DNA from: an uncultured Oscillospiraceae bacterium
GTDB taxonomy: Bacteria > Bacillota > Clostridia > Oscillospirales > Acutalibacteraceae
Direction: 5' to 3'
Assembly: GCA_900547305.1 (NCBI GenBank)
Contig: URGH01000029.1
Location: forward strand, 1 to 29,828
Length of the DNA: 29,828 nt
Below, in pieces: positions 22,302 through 29,828 of the stretch. Under the pieces are notes generated by a model. It saw only the letters and a program-made list of their open reading frames with translations. It did not search any database and was not told where the DNA came from. The position numbers and the translations under genes are program-made. Position 1 is the first letter of the stretch, and each line of letters opens with the position of its first letter.

Positions 22302-25024
22302 TTTTCCTCCTCCATTCCGAGCTCAATGCGTTTACGCTGTAATTCGTCGTCAATATTCTTGCAGTAGCGGAAAATCACATCGCGCGGATTTTCAAGCTGA
22401 TAAATCACCCTGCGGTAAGCGTTGCTCAAATTGCGCGTTACATAATATGCCGCCGGCGATTGCGGATTATCGCTCATTTCCCCGCACTGAGCCGTAAGCA
22501 CTCTGTACTCCTCCGCTGTCCATGAAAGCGTAGGCAAAACAGAGGAATTCGCCGAAAAATATCTGGCTGACGCCCCCAGCTGCGTTTCGCTTGTGGTCCC
22601 GAATTTCTGCTGAACCTCATCGGAGGTCCACCAATCTATAAAGCGCATTGCGTTTTCCTTGCGTTTTGAAGCCTCCAAAACCGCCGCGCCGCTTATATTG
22701 CAGGTTTCCCCGCGGTTCACGCCGCCGTTTTGCTTTATGCCGGGAACACATGCCATAGCCCAAAGACCGCTGATTTCGGGCGCGCCTACCGCCAGCTGCC
22801 CGTAGAAAGAGGCGGAAGAGAATATTATGGGCATCTGACCTGTTCTGAACCTGTTCAGCGCGTCGAACGTATAGGGAAGTCCGTACTTTGTGTAAAGCTC
22901 GGTCCACCTTGTAAAAGCGCGTATTGCGGGCTGCTCCGTCAGCATGCTTTTGCTTATATCGGAATTGTAAAGCGTGCCGCCCTCCTGCAAAAGCATCATT
23001 TCAAACACCTGCGTTGACTCGGCTATTCCCGCCTGCATGCCCGCGTTTTGCAGCACCGCGAGCATCCCGTAAAAGTCCTCCCATGTTTCGGGACTTTCTA
23101 TGCCGTACCGCTCGAATATATCGGCTCGGTAGAACATCATATTGTAGCTCATCACCTCGGGCAGCGCATAAACGCTCTCCCCTACGGAAAGCGATATAAG
23201 CGACGCAGGGTAAAATCTTTTGCTGACGCTTTCGTAATTTTGCATTTTTGCCCGTAAATCAACCAACGCACCGCGGTAATAAAGATTCATAAGCACCGTT
23301 TTGGGTATAAAAAGCGCCGCGTCGGGTCCCTTGCCCGAAACCAGTGCGGGCAAGAGGGTATCAGAGCTGTTTATAAGCGAGAGTTTAACCGAAACCCCGC
23401 TGTTCGGCGTAAAGCCGTTTGAAATAAGTCGATCCAGTATCTGCGCCTGGTCTCGCCCTGTGGAATACCCGAAAATGCTTATATCGTTTGAGCTTACCCA
23501 AATGTTAACCGAGTCGTTTCCGCTTTTGCTTACCGCCGTATAATCGGATATAAACGAGCCTATAAAGGCGCTGAAGCGGAATTTAATATAATCCGCAAAA
23601 TCGGTTTTTCTGCTTTCGGGTTCTTTACCCGGCGGAGTCAGCGTTATGTAGTCAAGCTCCAGCGGCTGCGAGCGGATACTGCCCAAAAGGTCGGCAAGCG
23701 TGTTTATCTGCGAGCGGAAATTATCAAGCTGCTGCGGTATTTCCCTTGCGTTCCCGCTCATTTTTTCAAAGGTTCTCGCCGCTTCGTACACTCTTGCGGT
23801 GTTGCCGTTCTGCTCTTTGCCGTCGTCAAGCATGTTACCCAATTTATTAAGCTCTTCGGCGTATTTTTTAAGCGAGTCTTTAAGCTCGGGTATGCTTTCG
23901 TCAAGGTTATAATCCCTGTAAGCGTCGGGCGTTTCGCCCACAATTATCATCATCTCGCTGTAAAGCGCGTTAAGACCCGAAATAGCGGTATTCATGCGCT
24001 TTATCAGCTCTTTTTGCCCCTTTAGCGTAACCTCCAGCCTTACGGTATGATTGCCCTTTGTCAAATATATTTTATAGGGCTCCTTACCGTCCGCAAGGGT
24101 ATGTATTTTGAAGTCCTCGCTGTACGGAAATTCAATAAGCCCGCATTCCTCAAACGGTATCTCGCCGTCAATATAAAGTATACGGCGGCTGGAAAGCCCG
24201 TTGTTTATATTTTGCCTGTAACAGAAATTCAGGTTGTAAAAGCCGCTTTCGGGCACTTCAAAGCGCCACTGAGCCCATTGCCCCTCAACCGAGTAAGCGC
24301 TGCCGCCTAAAATGTTATAGTATATTTTCACCGGGTCGTTAGGGCTTACCGACGGCGAGGTTCTGTCGTAATTAAGCCCTATTTCAAGCTGTGATTTGGC
24401 GTCGGTCAGCTCTGCCTCGCAAAAAACGGTTTCACCCGCGCTGCCGCCGTTTATTTTGCTTATATATTCCGCGTAAGAGTCGGCTTTTTTATTTTTTTCA
24501 AGGTATACTCGGTAAAGCCTTACCGATTGCCGCAGCATGGTAATTCTCAGCCGCACCGTGCCCGCGGCAAGCTCTAAAACGCCGCTGTCGGTCATTTCCG
24601 GAAAAATGCTTTCCTTTTCGGTAATCTGCCTTTGATCGGGCAAAAGCTCGTTTCCCATTGCGTCGCGCTCAAAGCGCCCTCCGCTCTCACCCGATATGTC
24701 GTTTTTCCATATCCGCGGAAAATCCACGGTTTTTTCAATATTCCCGAGTCCCTCCGCCGTAATTTCAATGCCCGCCTGCGGGGTAACGTTGCTTTCATCC
24801 GCCGCCGAATAGCAGAACCCAAGTCTGTAAAAATCCTTTTCCTTTACGGAAACCTCAAATTCAAGCGTTTCGCTTTCCTTAACCGCCGCTCCCGCGTCGG
24901 ATGAGAAAAATACGCAGCTGTCACTGTTGCCCGAATCGGCAGGTGCGGCGGCACAGTATGTCTGAACCGCTAAAACAGCGGCTGTTAAAAGGCAAATCAG
25001 CTTTAATTTACTGTGTTTTTTCAT
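22298..25024 (-). CDS. Very large substrate-binding protein with beta-rich N-terminal extension
   Basis: A 908-aa exported protein about twice the usual size of sugar-binding proteins. The signal peptide is near 1-26 and has no canonical lipobox (the only Cys nearby is in QTYCAAA). Residues about 30-340 hold two beta-rich, CBM-like segments; both contain a FYxLxFCY motif (FYRLGFCYSA and FYNLNFCYRQ). Residues about 355-450 are helical and probably coiled coil. The binding-protein domain covers about 500-890 (VSGKGPDAALFIP, YALPEVMSYNMMFYRADIFE, PETWEDFYGML, MRFIDWWTSDEVQQKFG). It sits between permease pairs A and B; its stop overlaps the start of pair B. The extension could contact the polysaccharide or the NHL/Yip1 partners. 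The lack of a lipid anchor leaves open how it is kept at the surface. Confidence 0.88.
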   Translation of the reverse strand: MKKHSKLKLICLLTAAVLAVQTYCAAAPADSGNSDSCVFFSSDAGAAVKESETLEFEVSVKEKDFYRLGFCYSAADESNVTPQAGIEITAEGLGNIEKTVDFPRIWKNDISGESGGRFERDAMGNELLPDQRQITEKESIFPEMTDSGVLELAAGTVRLRITMLRQSVRLYRVYLEKNKKADSYAEYISKINGGSAGETVFCEAELTDAKSQLEIGLNYDRTSPSVSPNDPVKIYYNILGGSAYSVEGQWAQWRFEVPESGFYNLNFCYRQNINNGLSSRRILYIDGEIPFEECGLIEFPYSEDFKIHTLADGKEPYKIYLTKGNHTVRLEVTLKGQKELIKRMNTAISGLNALYSEMMIIVGETPDAYRDYNLDESIPELKDSLKKYAEELNKLGNMLDDGKEQNGNTARVYEAARTFEKMSGNAREIPQQLDNFRSQINTLADLLGSIRSQPLELDYITLTPPGKEPESRKTDFADYIKFRFSAFIGSFISDYTAVSKSGNDSVNIWVSSNDISIFGYSTGRDQAQILDRLISNGFTPNSGVSVKLSLINSSDTLLPALVSGKGPDAALFIPKTVLMNLYYRGALVDLRAKMQNYESVSKRFYPASLISLSVGESVYALPEVMSYNMMFYRADIFERYGIESPETWEDFYGMLAVLQNAGMQAGIAESTQVFEMMLLQEGGTLYNSDISKSMLTEQPAIRAFTRWTELYTKYGLPYTFDALNRFRTGQMPIIFSSASFYGQLAVGAPEISGLWAMACVPGIKQNGGVNRGETCNISGAAVLEASKRKENAMRFIDWWTSDEVQQKFGTTSETQLGASARYFSANSSVLPTLSWTAEEYRVLTAQCGEMSDNPQSPAAYYVTRNLSNAYRRVIYQLENPRDVIFRYCKNIDDELQRKRIELGMEEEK

Positions 25025-25037
25025 AGTTTTACCCCCG

Positions 25038-26003
25038 TCAGCCCACTATTCCGCTGCGGTCTATTCCGCGGACAAAGTATTTCTGACAAACCGCGAAAAG
25101 CACGACCGGCGGCAGCAGACTGAATACGCACGCCGCCTGTTCGATAGGAATTATATAGTAAGCGGTCAGCTTCTCTCTCGAAAGTATTTCTTCAAGCAGA
25201 TACCTTAAATCGGATATTCTGGTCGAAAGCGTTTGAACCGATGAAAGATTGATCGACGCTAAGTAGTAATCTCCCCAATACCACACAAAGGAAAAAATGA
25301 AAAAAACCAAAACCGAGGTGAGCGCGTTCGGCAGCATTATTTTAAAAAACGTTCCGAAATGGCCGCAGCCGTCTATAAGCGAAGCCTCTTCAAGCTCTTT
25401 CGGCAGCGCCGCAAAGGTTTGGCGGAACATAAGCACAAACACACCCGCGCGCAAACCCTGACCCAACATTGCCGGCAGATAGAAAGACCACAGCGTATCG
25501 CACAAATTAAGCGGCGACGCATGCCCCGTTATAAGCGAATAAATGCCGAAAACATCAAAATTTTTCATAAGCAGATAATTCGGCATGCTCAGTATTTGCG
25601 GCGGCACTATTATTGTGAAAACCGCCACGGCGAATAGTATTCCGCTGAACTTGAAATGATAACGCGCAAATCCGTAACCCGCAAGGCAGGTTGTAAGGAG
25701 CTGCAAAACCGAGCTTACAAAAGCTATTGAAAACGAATTACCCATAGCCTGCAAAAGTTTGACATCGAAAATCGCGGTCTTGAAATTATCGAGCGTCGGA
25801 GTTTTGGGCAGCCATATTACCGTAACGTCCAAAAAATCCTTCGGCGAGCGGAACGCCATGCTCAGCATATATACCAGCGGATACATAATGATAAACGTAA
25901 TAAGAATAAGGAAAAACGTTCTGAATAGCGTTACCGCCACCCTGCCGGTATAATAAAGCGGAGAAACGGCAATTTTGTTATAATCGGTGTATGCTTTTTT
26001 CAT
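25038..26003 (-). CDS. CUT1 sugar ABC permease, MalG-like (pair A)
   Basis: Inner-membrane permease (321 aa) with six helices. The EAA loop is at about residues 205-225 (EEASLIDGCGHFGTFFKIML), and SMAFRSPKDFLD and the terminal GIDRSGIVG are MalG-like. The frame is open to 26273, but the start is placed at the ATG 26001-26003, which overlaps the stop of the preceding permease gene (ATGA). The longer version would begin with about 90 residues of non-homologous, antisense-like sequence inside that gene. The next gene, the large binding protein, starts 13 nt after the stop. Confidence 0.93.
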   Translation of the reverse strand: MKKAYTDYNKIAVSPLYYTGRVAVTLFRTFFLILITFIIMYPLVYMLSMAFRSPKDFLDVTVIWLPKTPTLDNFKTAIFDVKLLQAMGNSFSIAFVSSVLQLLTTCLAGYGFARYHFKFSGILFAVAVFTIIVPPQILSMPNYLLMKNFDVFGIYSLITGHASPLNLCDTLWSFYLPAMLGQGLRAGVFVLMFRQTFAALPKELEEASLIDGCGHFGTFFKIMLPNALTSVLVFFIFSFVWYWGDYYLASINLSSVQTLSTRISDLRYLLEEILSREKLTAYYIIPIEQAACVFSLLPPVVLFAVCQKYFVRGIDRSGIVG

Positions 26004-26920
26004 TTGCCTTTCCGCCCCGTTCTTTCCGAATTCATCATAAGCCCCCTGCGGCAAACAAGAAAAATTATTCCGAGAGTCAAAATAACCAGCAGGAAATATA
26101 TAAACGACATAGCCGCGGCATAAGAGTATTTCATATCTTTCATAAAGTAATCGCGTATATGCCGCATTGCATTGTTGCCGTAGCTTGTAAAGCTGTCTAT
26201 CACGGTGTAGATAACCGTTGCCACAACAAACGGGAAAACCGCGGGGAAGGTTACCATCCAAAAGGTTTCCCAATCGCTCGCTCCCTCAACGCGGGCAACC
26301 TCGAAATACGACGGCGGAATTGCAAGCAGCGCCGCCAAAAATATAAGTATCTGTACGCTGCTTTGCCAAACAAGGTCGGCAACATTCGCTATAAGACCCG
26401 TAACCGCGCTTACAACGCCTGTGGGAAATTCGCTTTCCTGCAAATACTGCGTAAGCGCCGAAACGTCAAAAATATTTTGCGAGCCCGAGGAGGACATCAT
26501 GGTAACGGAGGTCATATCGCTCCGAATAATATCGGCAACTATTCCCGAGGTTATTATAAGCGGCAGGAAAAACACCGTGCGCATAGCCATTCTTCCTTTA
26601 AAATCGCCGCTGAGTATTATTGCCGAAAAAAGGCTGAAGAACACTATTACCGGAGCCTGATACAGCAAATTTTTAAACGCTTCGAAAATATATTTCGGAA
26701 ATTCCGCGTCGTTCCTTATGGCGGAAATATAATTTGAAAAAATTCCGTCCGACAGCGAGTTCAGGGTGTAGCCCGATTCGGTAAAGGCGAACTCCGTAAA
26801 GGAATATTGAAAAAAGCGTATCATCGGCTGTATGAAAAATAAAATCAGTCCGATAAACCACGGAAGTATAAAATACCACCCTATTGTTTCCCGCCGTTTT
26901 GTCAGGTTATGCTTTTTCAT
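26000..26920 (-). CDS. CUT1 sugar ABC permease, MalF-like (pair A)
   Basis: Inner-membrane permease (306 aa). It begins with GWYFILPWFIGLILFFIQPM, typical of LplB/MalF-type sugar permeases. The EAA loop at about residues 207-227 is EVARVEGASDWETFWMVTFP, with Val and Glu replacing the usual Ala and Asp. Between the third and fourth helices is an unusually long, polar segment (about 130-170, rich in Ser, Met and Thr) that should face outward. AAGGGAAGG precedes the ATG. It is 30 nt downstream of the GH109-like gene and overlaps its partner permease by 4 nt. Confidence 0.93.
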   Translation of the reverse strand: MKKHNLTKRRETIGWYFILPWFIGLILFFIQPMIRFFQYSFTEFAFTESGYTLNSLSDGIFSNYISAIRNDAEFPKYIFEAFKNLLYQAPVIVFFSLFSAIILSGDFKGRMAMRTVFFLPLIITSGIVADIIRSDMTSVTMMSSSGSQNIFDVSALTQYLQESEFPTGVVSAVTGLIANVADLVWQSSVQILIFLAALLAIPPSYFEVARVEGASDWETFWMVTFPAVFPFVVATVIYTVIDSFTSYGNNAMRHIRDYFMKDMKYSYAAAMSFIYFLLVILTLGIIFLVCRRGLMMNSERTGRKGK

Positions 26921-26950
26921 TCCGACCTTCCCTTCGTTACAGTATAATAA

Positions 26951-28234
26951 TCAGTAAAGAGGCGTTTCCTGTTCGTCGCATACGGTAAAAAGACTGAATC
27001 TGTTCGGTTTACCGCGCTTCCTGTTCATCCATTTTGAACGGGTGAAATCGGGTATTGCAACCGGTCTGCCGCCGAGTATTATCGACTCCTCGCTCAATGC
27101 GGTCACCGCCATCCACGACGCCGCGTCATACACATCAATGGGCGCCTCGGTACCGTTTTTAACCGTTTCTATAAACGCCTTAATAACAAGCCAATCCATT
27201 CCGCCGTGGTCGCCGCGTATATCCGATAAAAAGCTTTTCCAAAGCGGGTGATCGTATTTTTCGGCGTATTTTTCGGCATTGCCCCATTCCCTGTTCCAAT
27301 CAAATTCAAGCTCGGCGTCTTCCTTTCGGTCAAGAAAAACGGAATCGTTCATTTCAAAATAGCAGCCGCCCGTGGCATAAACCGAAAAACGACGATTGTA
27401 AAATGTAGGCAATGTGGTATTAAGCTGAAGCGTTATTGTTTCTCCGCCCGCGCAGGTTATTACGGTGGTTATTATGTCCCCCTGCCTTATCTGCGCGCAC
27501 GCAAGCGCCTTATCGTCGCTCTTGTTTTTTTCTATGTATTTATGCAGTCCTTTAGCCGCCGAGGCGGTAGAGGTTAATGTCATCATTCGGTTGCCGTCGT
27601 TTATTTTCAAAAGCTTTGCTATGGGGCCCAATTCATGGGTGGGATAATTTTCGCAGTTTCGCATAAGGTAGTTTCTGAGGCGGTAATGCCTGTTCTCTTT
27701 TCCGAACGCAACTTCGTTTCTTAGGTCATGGCTGTATCCGCCCTCGCAGGCAACCACTTCACCCAGCAGCCCCTCGGCTACCATATTATAAATCATCATT
27801 TCCCGCCTGCCGTAGCAGCAGTTTTCAAGAAACATAAAAGGCGTTCCGCTTTCCTCATAAGTGCGGACAAGCGCCCAGCAGTCCTCTACCGAATAGGCTC
27901 CGCCCACATCAAGCCCTGTGTATTTTCCCCTGCGCATGGCGCGCGCGGCAATATCCGTATGGGATTCCCACGCCGAAAGTATTATAACCGCGTCAACCTC
28001 GGGGCTGTCGGTAATCTCCCTCCAATCGGTCGTGCCGAACGGACACTTACCGGTTTTTTCATTAATACGAACGCAAATCTTTTCTATTCTGTCCTCATAC
28101 AGATCGCAAACGGCAGCTATTTCTATATCGGGCGAGTCTTCTTCAAGCATGGGCATGAAGACCTTTTTTATCAACGAATCCGCCCGACACCCCAAGCCGA
28201 TAATACCGAGCTTTATAACCTTCTTTTCCCGCAT
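26951..28234 (-). CDS. Gfo/Idh/MocA enzyme, GH109-like
   Basis: NAD(P)-binding cytoplasmic enzyme of 427 aa. The Rossmann start is IKLGIIGLGCRADS. The body resembles GH109, the NAD-dependent glycosidases that include alpha-N-acetylgalactosaminidases: SVEDCWALVRTYEESGTPFM, ENCCYGRREMM (137-147), EGLLGEVVACEGGYSHDLR, YPTHELGPIAKLLKIN (from 197), DHGGMDW (342-348) and GGRPVAIPDFTRSKW near the end. GH109 often has THGLGP where this has THELGP. There is no signal peptide or Tat motif, unlike secreted GH109 enzymes, so it would work on imported sugars. It is the first gene of the operon, with an AAGGGG site about 11 nt upstream. A simple sugar dehydrogenase remains possible. Confidence 0.85.
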   Translation of the reverse strand: MREKKVIKLGIIGLGCRADSLIKKVFMPMLEEDSPDIEIAAVCDLYEDRIEKICVRINEKTGKCPFGTTDWREITDSPEVDAVIILSAWESHTDIAARAMRRGKYTGLDVGGAYSVEDCWALVRTYEESGTPFMFLENCCYGRREMMIYNMVAEGLLGEVVACEGGYSHDLRNEVAFGKENRHYRLRNYLMRNCENYPTHELGPIAKLLKINDGNRMMTLTSTASAAKGLHKYIEKNKSDDKALACAQIRQGDIITTVITCAGGETITLQLNTTLPTFYNRRFSVYATGGCYFEMNDSVFLDRKEDAELEFDWNREWGNAEKYAEKYDHPLWKSFLSDIRGDHGGMDWLVIKAFIETVKNGTEAPIDVYDAASWMAVTALSEESIILGGRPVAIPDFTRSKWMNRKRGKPNRFSLFTVCDEQETPLY

Positions 28235-28268
28235 AGTATAAGCTACCCCTTTTCATTATGTATTGCCG

Positions 28269-28380
28269 ATTTATCCGTCAAAAGCAATTCATTTTATTAT
28301 TAACCACAATTAAATTATATACATAATGCTATACGCTGTAAATTCAAAAAAGGTTATAATATCTTTCATTTCGGATAAAT
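28269..28380. promoter_or_regulatory. Widely spaced inverted repeat across the operon promoter
   Basis: ATTTATCCG (28269-28277) and its exact inverse complement CGGATAAAT (28372-28380) flank the operon promoter at a distance of about 100 nt. They may be regulator half-sites, one in the leader and one upstream of the -35. In such AT-rich DNA a 9-bp match could arise by chance. The remainder of this 329-nt gene-free region holds the two divergent promoters and nothing else I recognise. Confidence 0.25.
28314..28342 (-). promoter_or_regulatory. Promoter of the 23-kb glycan operon
   Basis: On the - strand TTTACA (complement of 28337-28342) is followed after 17 nt by a perfect TATAAT (complement of 28314-28319). 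The expected start of transcription is near 28307, giving a leader of about 70 nt before the ATG at 28234. No other terminator or convincing promoter was seen before 4714. Confidence 0.75.
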
Positions 28381-28415
28381 GCCCGATTTTTGATTAATTT
28401 TGCTTTTTATGATAC

Positions 28416-28443
28416 TTGACTTATGCTTTATATGTGATATACT
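28416..28443 (+). promoter_or_regulatory. Extended -10 promoter of the divergent AraC gene
   Basis: TTGACT (28416-28421), a 16-nt spacer and TATACT (28438-28443), with TG one base before the -10. Transcription should start near 28450 and leave a leader of about 115 nt before the TTG start codon at 28564. It diverges from the operon promoter, about 75 nt away. Confidence 0.7.
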
Positions 28444-28563
28444 CAATATAAAGATAAAAATAATTCAATATACTTCATTTTTTTATTTGTTTCGACGGCT
28501 CACTCTCTTTTTTCGGGTAAGTGGCTAAAATGAAATTTTGAATTTTTTCAGGGGGGGCTTTAC

Positions 28564-29442
28564 TTGATTCCGGACAAATACACATCTGTTGCAAAGGACG
28601 TTGTTCCCACATTTAACATACGCGCCTTTGTTTCCGCTTTCCGAGCCGAGCGCGACGCCGCTTTTGCGTTTGAGGGCGAGGCGCACGATTTTTGGGAAAT
28701 GGTTTATATAGACGACGGTTATGCCTACGCGATAGCCGATGAAACAATATGCCCGCTTTCCGCGGGTCAGATAATTTTCCATAAGCCTATGGAGTTTCAC
28801 AAGCTGCACTCAATGGGAAAACCGTTTAAATCGATAATAATATCGTTCGACGCGGACGGCGCGCCGCTAAGAGCGCTTGAAAATCATATTTTCACACTCA
28901 CCGACGAGGAAAAGGAAATTTTATATGTTCTGTACGAAAAAGGAAGAAGCCTGCTTTACTTCTGCGAGGGCGAGGATGTGCCCGATGAAGAAATGGCGAT
29001 CTACATACATGAAACCTCCGCCATACTGCAGTTGTTTTTAATAAAGCTGATACGCAAAAACATAGGCGTCTCGGTTTTTGATGTGAGCGCGCAGGAACGG
29101 GTTTACCGCGATATTCTTTGCGTTATGAACGAATGCTGCAACGAAAATCTCTCGCTGAACGAAATTGCCCGCCGCTGCGCCATGAGTTCAAGCAATCTGA
29201 AAAAAATATTCGCCAGGCATAATCACATAGGAATTATGAAATATTTCCTGCTTTTGCGGCTTAAACAGGCTATGTTTCTGTTGAGCCAGAATATGTCGGT
29301 AGCGGATGTAAGCGAGGCTCTCTCATTCCCGAACCCGAACTATTTTTCCGTGGTGTTCAAGCGTGAACTGGGCTGCACCCCTACGCAATATGTAAGCGAA
29401 ATGCAGGATCCTACCCGCCACAGCATTACCAGAGACACCTGA
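28564..29442 (+). CDS. AraC-family regulator, likely controller of the operon
   Basis: A 292-aa regulator with an N-terminal cupin (AHDFWEMVYIDDGYAYAIAD and LSAGQIIFHKPMEFHKL, about residues 38-80) and two C-terminal helix-turn-helix motifs (LSLNEIARRCAMSSSNLKKI and MSVADVSEALSFPNPNYFSV), ending with the standard GCTPTQYVSE. The start is TTG at 28564, placed by AGGGGGGG 6 nt upstream; no in-frame ATG occurs before residue 46. The G7 run inside the ribosome-binding site (28551-28557) could vary in length. It is divergent from the glycan operon, the usual place for a sugar-responsive activator. Confidence 0.93.
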   Translation: MIPDKYTSVAKDVVPTFNIRAFVSAFRAERDAAFAFEGEAHDFWEMVYIDDGYAYAIADETICPLSAGQIIFHKPMEFHKLHSMGKPFKSIIISFDADGAPLRALENHIFTLTDEEKEILYVLYEKGRSLLYFCEGEDVPDEEMAIYIHETSAILQLFLIKLIRKNIGVSVFDVSAQERVYRDILCVMNECCNENLSLNEIARRCAMSSSNLKKIFARHNHIGIMKYFLLLRLKQAMFLLSQNMSVADVSEALSFPNPNYFSVVFKRELGCTPTQYVSEMQDPTRHSITRDT

Positions 29443-29479
29443 AACAGCATATTTTCACTTCTGTTGAAGCAATACAAAA

Positions 29480-29519
29480 AAGCACCGTGAAAGATCTTTT
29501 AAGACCTTTCACGGTGCTT
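29480..29519. terminator. Terminator between the AraC and PurL/PurQ genes
   Basis: AGCACCGTGAAAG (29481-29493) pairs perfectly with CTTTCACGGTGCT (29506-29518) around a 12-nt loop. The - strand reading is followed by T6 (the A run 29476-29481), fitting termination of the gene entering from the right. It lies 38 nt after the AraC stop and may also end that + strand transcript, although the T run there is weak (TTT). Confidence 0.85.
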
Positions 29520-29570
29520 TGCAATATTAAATTCTTTTTTTACAAAGCCGCGGCTTCCCGAAGGTTATAT

Positions 29571-29828
29571 TTACTTAAAATATTTTACAGCCGAGCGGAA
29601 CATTTTAATATCGTAATTTCCGGGAACGTTTTTATAAAGGTCGGCAGCATATCTTTCGGAGTGACCCATTTTACCGAACACTCTGCCGTCGGGCGAGGTT
29701 ATACCCTCAATCGCATAGTAAGAGCCATTCGGGTTAAAGTGAATATCACTTGTGGCTTCTCCCTTTTCATCCACATACTGCGTAGCTATCTGCCCGTTTT
29801 CGGCAAGGCGGCGTATCAGCTCGTCGCT
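29571..29828 (-). CDS. purL: Phosphoribosylformylglycinamidine synthase, glutaminase end (partial)
   Basis: The last 85 residues of FGAM synthase, which uses glutamine and ATP to make FGAM in de novo purine synthesis. The reading frame is open to the right edge; the 5' part is outside. The glutaminase (class I amidotransferase) signature is clear: ENGQIATQYVD, FNPNGSYYAIEGITSPDGR, then GKMGHSER, where His and Glu are the catalytic pair acting with a Cys upstream of the window. The ending NLYKN-like LYKNVPGNYDIKMF with SAVKYFK resembles the long, fused PurL of Clostridia. A separate PurQ cannot be excluded because only the glutaminase part is visible. It marks a core-genome boundary next to the glycan locus. 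Confidence 0.93.
   Translation of the reverse strand, partial: SDELIRRLAENGQIATQYVDEKGEATSDIHFNPNGSYYAIEGITSPDGRVFGKMGHSERYAADLYKNVPGNYDIKMFRSAVKYFK

Noticed and set aside
26004..26273. N-terminal extension of the pair A MalG-like permease
   Set aside because: The extra 90 residues lie inside the preceding permease gene and lack permease features; the ATG at 26003 overlaps that gene's stop, as in many coupled transporter genes.
25991..26737. Long + strand open frame antisense to the permease genes
   Set aside because: The product is rich in Arg, His, Asn and Lys and matches no known protein; it is a shadow of the real gene at 26000-26920.

Overview
This window looks like chromosomal DNA of a Gram-positive, anaerobic Bacillota of the Clostridia type, probably an uncultured gut lineage. 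The reasons are purine-rich ribosome-binding sites, consensus sigma-A promoters, sugar importers encoded without their ATPase, type I dockerins, a sortase-like C-terminal signal and a PurL/PurQ end resembling clostridial forms. The taxonomy is inference. The right edge holds the end of a core purine gene and the left edge the end of an unidentified + strand gene. Nearly everything between concerns glycan capture, breakdown and uptake.

Left part (1-4.7 kb): a partial + gene with a strong terminator; a cytoplasmic GH2 beta-mannosidase on the - strand with a consensus promoter inside a tandem 29-nt repeat; the 3' end of a lost dockerin gene that keeps its terminator; an AraC-type regulator on the + strand whose C-terminus appears frameshifted at a G run; and an MgtC-family membrane protein on the - strand.

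Main part (4.7-28.2 kb): fifteen co-directional - strand genes plus an in-operon partner, sixteen in all, with overlaps or gaps of at most 59 nt. They are probably one operon read leftward from a promoter at 28314-28342. In transcription order: GH109-like Gfo/Idh/MocA enzyme; CUT1 permease pair A; a very large substrate-binding protein; CUT1 permease pair B; NHL/TPR membrane protein; Yip1-family membrane protein; DUF5696 protein; a ConA-like beta-sandwich protein without signal peptide; a wall-anchored protein carrying a module I cannot assign to a family; a DUF4874/DUF4832 lipoprotein; a conventional sugar-binding lipoprotein; a secreted module-dockerin protein; a second DUF4874/DUF4832 protein without signal peptide; and a secreted module-module-dockerin-SGNH hydrolase. 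The operon ends at a hairpin terminator at 4657-4704. A second AraC regulator is divergently transcribed at its head.

The most distinctive content is an extracellular module of about 225 residues, marked by LDST...DRV and QFGRYGG. It occurs four times clearly and once in diverged form, in three proteins with different attachment (sorting signal, dockerin, dockerin plus esterase-like domain). Twice a module protein is followed directly by a DUF4874/DUF4832 protein, so this part appears duplicated. In the second pair a single in-frame TGA separates signal-module-dockerin from the DUF4874/DUF4832 part. My working model is a surface glycan-processing system: modules bind, the DUF4874/DUF4832, DUF5696 and SGNH proteins process, two importers take up fragments, and the cytoplasmic GH109-like enzyme and beta-mannosidase finish the job. 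The substrate cannot be read from the sequence. No tRNA, rRNA, CRISPR array, insertion sequence or integrase was seen.
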